64,000 bases of DNA, from contig OZ020268.1 in the NCBI GenBank assembly GCA_963971225.1, positions 52,440,404-52,504,403 of the forward strand, in the 5' to 3' direction. This DNA comes from Melieria omissa (Eukaryota > Arthropoda > Insecta > Diptera > Ulidiidae). The notes beneath the pieces are model-generated. The model saw only the letters and a program-made list of their open reading frames with translations. It was not told the origin of the DNA and made no database searches. The position numbers were made by a program, and so were the translations under genes. Below are positions 50,401-59,400 of the stretch, piece after piece; positions within the stretch are counted from its first letter, which is position 1, and every line of letters starts with the position of its first letter.

Positions 50401-53400
50401 TTTTCTTAATGTTCAGATCAAAGTTAAATTTTTTTTAGTTTTGTAGTATTATGGAAGAAATTATGCAGAAAAAACAATGTATGAGACATTCTTTAGAATG
50501 TTAAGATCAAAGCTAAAGTTTTATTTTGGATTTTTTCAATTTAATTCAATGTATTCGGTCTATGATATTTAGTATCCTTATGGAAGAAATTTTGAAGAAA
50601 AACACTCTTTGAGATATTTTTTAGAGCCAATTTTTTACAGTTTTCAGATCAAAGAAAAAGTTTAATTTTAATTTTGTAATGTTATGAAAGAAATTATGAA
50701 AAAACACATTATAAAAATTTTTTTGAGCCAATTTTTAAGAATGATCTGCTCAAAGTTCAAAGCGTCAACTTCAATTGCAAAACAACTTATTAACTTAAAA
50801 CTTATTTAGACTTATTATTAAAATTATTGATTATAATTATTGATTTTTCTAGGAGTTTTTCTATGTTTTGAATTATTTTACCATTTGTTTTTTAATAAAA
50901 GTTAGGTTAAGTAAAAATGCTGCTTGGATTTGTTTTTATATAACATGAAACCAAAACATGCGGACAAAATTTTATCGAATTTATGGATTATTTGCTTCTT
51001 TATCTCTTTTAGACTCTTCCCTTAGTTAATTAAATTTGTTAACATTTTAGCAGAGTGGATGCTGTCATGACTAAAAGTTCTAAAACAAATCCTTGTAGAA
51101 AATTTTAGAAAATCATTTTTTAATTTTTGTTTTATGATAGATAGCCTTACAAATTTATTTTAATTTTTTGTCTAATATAGGTTTGTTTGCAAAAATTAAT
51201 ATTTAAAAAAATAAAAATGATTTAATTAACTGATTTTATGAATAGTCGAAATCAGTAGCAGAATCATCATCATCGCTGGTCTAAATATTTCAATAAATTA
51301 TTAAAAATCTTTATATTTGAATCAGTGATGGCTCGCGAGTAATAGAATAGTCATCACTGATTTCGATTATTAACTTTAAACGTCCTCAGAATGAAAAAGT
51401 GTTAACCTCAACCGAATTATTTAAAAGCTGCACTATAGTCATGTACCTTTTCTTCATTGGCCTGTTTTTTTTTTTAATTTTTAACCTACAACTTAATACA
51501 AATAATTAATTATTTAACAAATCAAATTTATGCAGGAAATAGTTGATTTAGATTATAAAACTTTAGACATCCTCAGAACGAAAAAGAGTTAACCTTAACC
51601 GACTTATGAGCTGTGCTATAGTTACGCACTTTTTGTTGGTTGGCCTGATTTTGTTTTTATTTTTAACATAGGAATAGCAATTTTATTATTAAACAATTAA
51701 AATTTATGATGATTAATATGAGGAAAAGTTTACTAATATAAGATTTAAAAATTTCATGAGGCATTCATATCCAGTTGGTAATATGAAGAAAACTTTCATG
51801 CTGCAAAAATTAATGAATCATGAATAAATTCTGCAAAAGTCAGATTAACATAGAGTGACTTAAACCATTTTCAATTAAAAATATTTAATAAATGATCAGA
51901 TTTGCTCAGCATGAACAGTAGTCTATATCTTACTATACATCTGCATCTTTTAAGACAGACAGACTTATCGGTGCAAGGATAAGTCTGCACCGATAAGTCT
52001 CTCTGTCTTAAAAGATGCAGACAAGGATAAGTCTGCACCGATAAGTCTGTCTGTCTTAAAAGATGCAGACAGCAAATAATAGTCAAAGTTTTTTGAAATA
52101 AAGAAAAGTGAAGAAGAGTTGGCGCATTGAAGCACGAATCACAGAATCCTCAGTCAACACCAGATAATAGAAAATCTTTTCATTCGCCAGTTGTGCTTTC
52201 AACAGGTAAAGTAGATAAATGGAAATTATTGTCCGACTGTTGTTCGGAATTGTTTGGAGATTGGACTCCTGTGCTGATTGTTGTGGACATATGAGAAGTT
52301 ACTAATTAGTTATATGGATGTCAGATGACTGATGCTGACTTTAAATCAATTTGATTGTTTTGGTCAAAATATCTGAAACTGATATTGATAAGTATTTAAA
52401 CAGATTTTAATAATTATATCGTAGACTGAGGCGTTCAGAGTTGTTGGATTTATTTGAGATATAAAAGGTTTCTTCAATGCATAAAAATTAGCTTTGCTGT
52501 TTGGGAAAATGTAAATTCAATAAATTTATGGTCGTAATCAGCAAAAGTCTTGATTAATTAGTGGCCCTTTGTGCATCTGTAAGATGTCTTATCCAAAGGA
52601 TTTCCCCTTTAAAAACATAAAATATATTACTTCTTGAAAATCAGGACTAGGCAACCATATTCCCAACTTTTTTATGCAAATGTGTTGAATTATCACTAAG
52701 AACTGATGAGTTAAAATTTTTAAAAAGCTTGATTGGCTCACTTTGATGTTCAGCGTTGCCATATGGGTATGTTTTACTATATAAAAAAGAACTATTTGAA
52801 TATGAGTTATGGTATTTGATAACTTTATGAGTATCTACGACTCTATTACCTGGCTTTGCTTGGTACAAACTTATTATTTATTATACAATAGTAAAAAAAC
52901 GATCTCTTAAATAAGTCGAGTAAGATTTTTGTTCATTGTGGCATAACTATAGTGGAGCTCTTAAATAAGGCAATCGATAAAAATTCCACAAATTTTGATT
53001 TGGTTTGAGCTTTTAGAAAGCAATTCGTCTTCTGACTTTGCTAAGGATCCATTAGGGTCTAAGCGTGGCCTTACTGGGAGCCAGCATAACCTAACCTAAG
53101 CTAATGATCCTTTTGTCTCTCTGATTGGCTGAAAATCACAAAGTTCAGGATTGTAAAACTGATTTTTAATAATTTTGTAATGTTCAAACCAAATTGTTGT
53201 TAAATTGTCTACAATCAGCAACGTTCTGAGTTCAAATGTTTTAAGAAAATGTCTTTAACTTTAATTGGTTAATTCACAGATAATTTAGATATTAACTAAT
53301 AGATTAACTGAATTATTCGACGTAACCTAATCTATTGATCATTTTATCTCTCTGATTGACTGAAAATCTTAAAGTACAGGGCTTTTTTCACCACCTTCAT

Positions 53401-56400
53401 CAAGTTAAATCGTAAATAGTTTTAGGAAAATGTTTTTAATTTTAATTGATTATTTCGTAGATTAATCATTTTTAAATAAACGAATAGATTAATTCATTAA
53501 TTTAAACGAAATGTGTAATGCTTTTATTTGTTACGTCAATGAGGTCCTCGAATCTTGTTTAAAATTTAAGTAATCATTTTTTTCAACTAGACAAATTGTG
53601 TTCATTTTATTTCTGTTACAATAAGCGTTTGAATGCCGTAGGAGTTTTTATTTTAATTATTTTGAAAGCACTTATAAAGTAAAAAAATTTATTAAAGTGA
53701 CTACACTATAACTTATCATAGAGGTGATCGTCTTAACGCATAGTCACTGTTTAAGCGCTCTAAGATGTGCGAATTTAAGTTAAAAATTAAGCCTTAACGA
53801 TTTTTTTTTCTTATAACATACAATTAAACCTAAAGTCTGTACAATTCCTTTGCAACTACAGTCTGAGTCAAAGCGTTAGAACCAGCTTACGCAACTTAAA
53901 CGCTGCAAAGATGTTGAAATAACATAAACTTGATTCATCTGTAATTCTATAATGTTTGCTAGAACTGAAACTAACTAACTAACCAACAACGCTAACAACG
54001 TCCAATAACTCGCATCAATCATTTATGATTCGGTCTCTCTTTCCATTAACAACTAAATAGCATAATTGAGTTTCCTTTAGCGCACAATTACATAAGTCTA
54101 TGAATTAAATAAATAAATATGAAATATTTTACGTAAGTGTACAACATTTGGCAAACGTCTATTACTATGCATACAAAATATAAATTAAGTCTAAAAAAAT
54201 ATCTTAAAATATGTTAACATTTTATTGCCAGAAAACTTTATACTGTATCCCAATTTGTATAAAAGACTATTTTTACTAAACTCTGTACTATATGTAATTT
54301 TGTGACATTTTCTTATGTCTTTGTAAACAAATTAAAACAAAAAACATTGAAAAATGTATAATTAAATATAACATTCAATTTAAATAAATTTAATTAATGC
54401 CTACTTGAGATTATATCATAAAAGTGCGTTGATAATTTATCAAGGAATTTATTGTAAAATTATAAACCAGTCCAACAACAAATGCCGAAAGTCGCAATGA
54501 AATTAAATAAAGTAAAATAAATCTGCAAAAATTATCTTCTACTCTGTATACATAAATAAAAATAGCATAAAACAACATCAGCAAGCAGAAATAGAAAGTT
54601 GCACCGTATTAAATGAAATCCACCAAATAAAGAAACAACATAACAAAAGCCACGCAAAAAGCACCGAAAACCAACCACCAACTGTTGTTGACTTCTTATT
54701 TGGCATTTAGTGCAATTTGTGGCCTGTTTGCATCCGTTCGCCTTGTGCTGCCAACGTCAAGCAATCAATCCATCCCTCCATCAATCAAGCAGGCTTTAGT
54801 AGTTGCAATCACGTTACTTTTAATTTTGTCTGCCTTGGGCCTCACTCACTTCACTTTAACTCATTTCCTTTCATTCGAACTGTAATGAGTTGGCTGCTGT
54901 TCTCTTCGTTTATGGTTTGTTTTCATTTACTTGCTGCATTCGAGTACTTTTAGTTTGCTCTATAGCTCTAATATTACATACGACTAGCTGGTTGGGTGCA
55001 CCTTTCATTTTTTGTTCAATATTTTCATTCACCGGTGTTGGTTACTTTTATATATTCAAATATATTTAGTTTCATTTTGTTGGTATTTCCCAATTTCATT
55101 CATTCGCATCTCTCTACTCCAAGCAAAACATCCTTATATAGACTTACTCGTACATACATAATCACATATAGTATTTGTTGTTTTTTTTTGTTTTCATTTT
55201 GAATTGATTTTCTCGCTCTGCATCATCCACTATCTTTCTTTGATATTCTAGGCAAATTTCGTAAAGTCAAAGTGGAACGCGCCCCGGTGCCAGAAGCTGA
55301 CGGCGATGGCTTCCTGACACCCACCAAATTCGAACATCACAATTTCACCGCCATGGAAAAGTTTGTATTACAATTTAACTTTTGTTGTAGTTATACTCGA
55401 AAGATTTATAAAGATTCAAGACAATGTTGTATTTAAGAGCTGTAAATGGGGTTATTGGGCAACTTGTAGGTCCACCAAAGTGCCTAAAATCCTACCTAGA
55501 TACGAGAATAGTTCTTCCTGGTTAGATTTGAACCACTCCATTCTTCGTTTGCATCCAGCGAATTCATTCAATGACATATTAGTCAGGATTCTTAGATTTT
55601 CTAGTATTTCATTGCCAAGAAAACAATACTTGTTTTGAAAACATAGAAAAATTCTATCTGGAGTCCACAAAATGGTTAAATCTGTTCAGAAAATTTGTAT
55701 CAGCAGATCACAAACAGGTTGAATCTGTTCAGAAAATTTGTATCAAGAGATCACAAACTATTTAGTTGAATCTGTTCAGAAAATTTGTATCAAGAGATCA
55801 CAAACTAGTTGAATCGATTTAAAAAATTTATATTAGTAGTACACAAACTAGTTGAATCTGTTCAGAAGCATTTATCAGGGGATCACAAACTAGATGAATC
55901 TTAAGATCTTCAGATGCGCTTAAAATTGCAATTGGTTTTTGTCTTTTGTTAGTCTTGAACTTCACCATAGATTTAATAAAAGGCGACTAGGTAAAATAAT
56001 TTTCAACAAATTTGATTTGGATTTGATAGCATTTTGAGGCAATAGTCGATTTTTCTTTGATACAAAAAAATATATGAATTTATGTTCGATAACTGATTAT
56101 TTCAGGTCAGTCTTATGTAAGACCCATTTAAAATATTTGTTTTCAAAGTACAGATCTTTTATTATACCATTGCCAAAGTTGACCCCATAGACTACACAAA
56201 TCCCTCTATATGGTAGGTATTTAGAAGGATCCCCAAATCCCCAAAATGTCTATTTGTTCCTGATTTGTGGGCGACAAATATGATTTCCAAAGGTATTGGA
56301 CTCAAAATTTGTATAAAAAACCCCCAAAATGAAATCCTACGTGGCCCCCGGCAATTAGTATGACAACTCAGAAGAGCTTCAGAGACCAAAGTTGGCCCAT

Positions 56401-59400
56401 TGTGCTATTTTAAAGCAGCTATGCCAGACAGGTACATATTCCACAGTGACAGCTCAAGAGATCCTTAGGAGGCCACCAATGACTCGCGAGACCACAACAA
56501 AATTTAGTCCTTGCATTAGACAATTACTTCTAAATATAAGGTATCTATGTAGTTGGAATGACTTGCTGTGATCTCACAAAAATAGTTGACCCCTGAATTG
56601 AATGATCCTTGCTGTGAACCCACAAACATTTCCTAAACTAAACGATCCTTTCGATATAGAGGGAAGGAGATTAGGCAACGACTTGCTCTGAGCCTACAAG
56701 AACGTTGACCCTTGACGATTCTTGCTGTGGACCCCACAAAAACCCTAACTCTTGAACTAAACGATCCTTTCCTCATAGAGCGAAGGAGATTCGGACGACT
56801 TGCTGTGAGAATACAAGAATGTTGACCCTTGAACTAAACGATTCTTGCTGTGTATCCACAAAAAATTTAATCTTCAACTAAACGAAAAGTGTTCCTTAGA
56901 ACCAAACGACCCCTTTCACGCTTATAAAGAGTAGCCGATTCGATTTACATGCTGTGAGCCTAGAAACAATTGACTATTGAACTATGGACTATTGAACTAT
57001 GAACTATAATTTACTATTGAAGATGGTTAGGCTGACAGCTGGAAACCTTTCTACAGACCAAACATAACTTTTGCAGTGGATATTGTAAGTAACGACTCAA
57101 AAAAAAACCAAAGGTCAAACTTTATTCGCTGTGTTAACGCAGAAATGATTTGACCCATCAACTGTAATATTTGAACTGTTCTCTACATAGGTAATCCGGT
57201 AGTATGGAATATCTATAGAATCGGTCATGGTAGATCGCTCCCATGGGTAACACCATCAAGCGAGTTCTTAACCCTTGTTATAACAATCTGCTAGTGGGTA
57301 CCCGAAAGTGGCAGCTTAAACCTGAGGTCAAGAAAAAACAAGCAAGGCTGTCGAACCACAAAACAATTTGACTCTTGAACTACTATTGTGAACGACCCAT
57401 TTCATATACAGGGTAGATAGTATTACTAGATTAGAATATCAGTAGGAAAGAGTTTCTGTATCAAATTTGGCCGCAACAGCGGATATTGTATGTACGTAAG
57501 GGGTTACTGAGACATAGAGCTCTGAGTTGGACCGCAAGTTATTAAAAAGGTAATCATAAGTGATTCAAATAAGACTGGTTTAAAAAACTGTTACGTTTAA
57601 GCTAGACAACTTATTCCATATATGTAGAGAGAGGGTTGGCTGGTTAGTTGGTGTAGTCCTAATAGATTAGAACATCAGTGGGGAAAAGTTTTAAGATAAA
57701 AGTTGACCAAAACCACAAATATTGTAAGGATTCCAAAGAGACACAGAGATAGGAGTTGGCCGCTGCGATACCACAGAAATGGTTTGATTCATCAACTGAA
57801 AACTTCTGATTATTAATAAGTCGGTAATGCAGAATTTATAGGATGGATTATGGTCTATCGTTAGATTTTAATAGCTCGTTGTTAAGTGTTAGGAGAGAAA
57901 AATATTAATGCTTATTTTTCGTCATAATCGAAAAGCAAAAAATAGCAACGAGAAAAATATGAAAGTGATCAATAAACCTTATTCCAAATCAATGCCACTG
58001 GTACAAGGGCTGATCTGATTTAGTTAAATGTGGTCAATGCAAATGCACTCAGTGGCTTTCTAGTCTCAGTTTTAGTTTCTAATCTCAATTTCTAGATCGT
58101 TTTTAAGACATTCTATGTTTTTAGTTTCATCTATCATACATTTTTACTCAAATTAGGGACTGTTTTCGACTCAACGTTTTCACTCCATAACCTGAATTTG
58201 TTATTGAATTTTCAGTATAAATAAGTTTTACAGATAAAGGAGAATTGTATTGTATCTTCAGTTTTGTGCAGTTTATATTCTTGTAAAATTGTTTAAAACC
58301 AAAAAATAGTAGAACCTGTTATAGTAGAAGTACAGGTAGAAGTAGTAGTAGATGTCTTCAATAGCTCATTAATGCTTATCACGTGTTTGAACGAGTATTC
58401 ACTCGCCATTAATTGAAGCGAAACCTGCTCAGCATGTCAATTGCATTCTGAATCTTTTTCCATTCCTTGTCAAATTAGTATCTGGTTCGTGTAAATCGAA
58501 ATGAATATCCACGATTAACGATTATGCTGCGTTTATGTACACTGAGAGCAATAAGTTTGTCGTTAGTGCTCACTGCTTGGATTCTAGAAGAAATTCTTGT
58601 TGATCTATGTATCAAAGATAGCGAGAGAGAGATAATGATGGAGTTTTACGATTAAAATTTTAATTAACAAGTCATTGCTTGGTAGGTTTCAGCCCACTTT
58701 TTTGCCAATGAGATATGTTTCGGACATGTAGCGCTCACTTGGTCAGCGGAATTTTGCAAGTGTAGTTTTGCTACAATATATTCGAAATTTCATTAAAGCG
58801 ATAGTGAGACTAGTGTTACCTCTATAGATCAGCTACTTTCGGCTAAATTTTGTAGCTATAACACTAACAAAAAGTGTAAGGTGTACCACACCCTGCTCAG
58901 TTATGACAGTTTTCCCAATAAAACACAGTTCCCCAACTGTAAAACCCTACTTGCATTCTTTTGCTCTAAATCATTCCTCGCCCCTTTCAGATATCTGCGC
59001 AATATAGCCGAGTCGTATCCGTCCATCACGCGTCTCTACTCCATTGGTAAAAGCGTACAGAAGCGCGATCTGTGGGTAATGGAGATTTTCGCCACGCCCG
59101 GCCAGCACATACCGGGCGTGCCCGAGTTCAAGTACGTCGCCAACATGCACGGCAACGAAGTGGTCGGCAAGGAGATGCTTTTGCTGCTGACCAAATACAT
59201 GTGCGAGCGCTACTCGGTGGACGCGCGCATCACCGCTCTCGTCAATACGACGCGCATGCATTTTCTGTACAGCATGAATCCGGACGGCTACGAGGTGTCG
59301 CAGGAGGGCGACAAGTCGGGCGCGCAAGGTCGCGCCAATGCCAACAATATCGATCTGAATCGCAACTTTCCCGACCAGTACGGCACCGACAAGTACAACA

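Larger units (their letters stand above)
49277..55251 (+). other. svr intron (6 kb), AT-rich with several local repeats
   Basis: After the possible short-isoform 3' UTR (to about 50.0 kb) it contains a tandem array (50180-50760), duplicated blocks (51370-51660 and 53095-53400) and a compact inverted repeat (51941-52072). About 54.6-55.2 kb is pyrimidine-rich. No gene or mobile element with clear ends is seen. Confidence 0.65.
55361..58990 (+). other. svr intron (3.6 kb) with three local repeat groups
   Basis: Contains a 46-bp tandem array (55677-55900), a 124-bp array (56570-56900) and a longer diverged duplication (about 57090-57860). The last kilobase is plain. No gene is visible. Confidence 0.65.

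Noticed and set aside
58815..58868. Possible small transposon (TAGTGTTA ... TAACACTA)
   Set aside because: Only 8-bp arms plus a short inner stem and no target duplication; could be chance.
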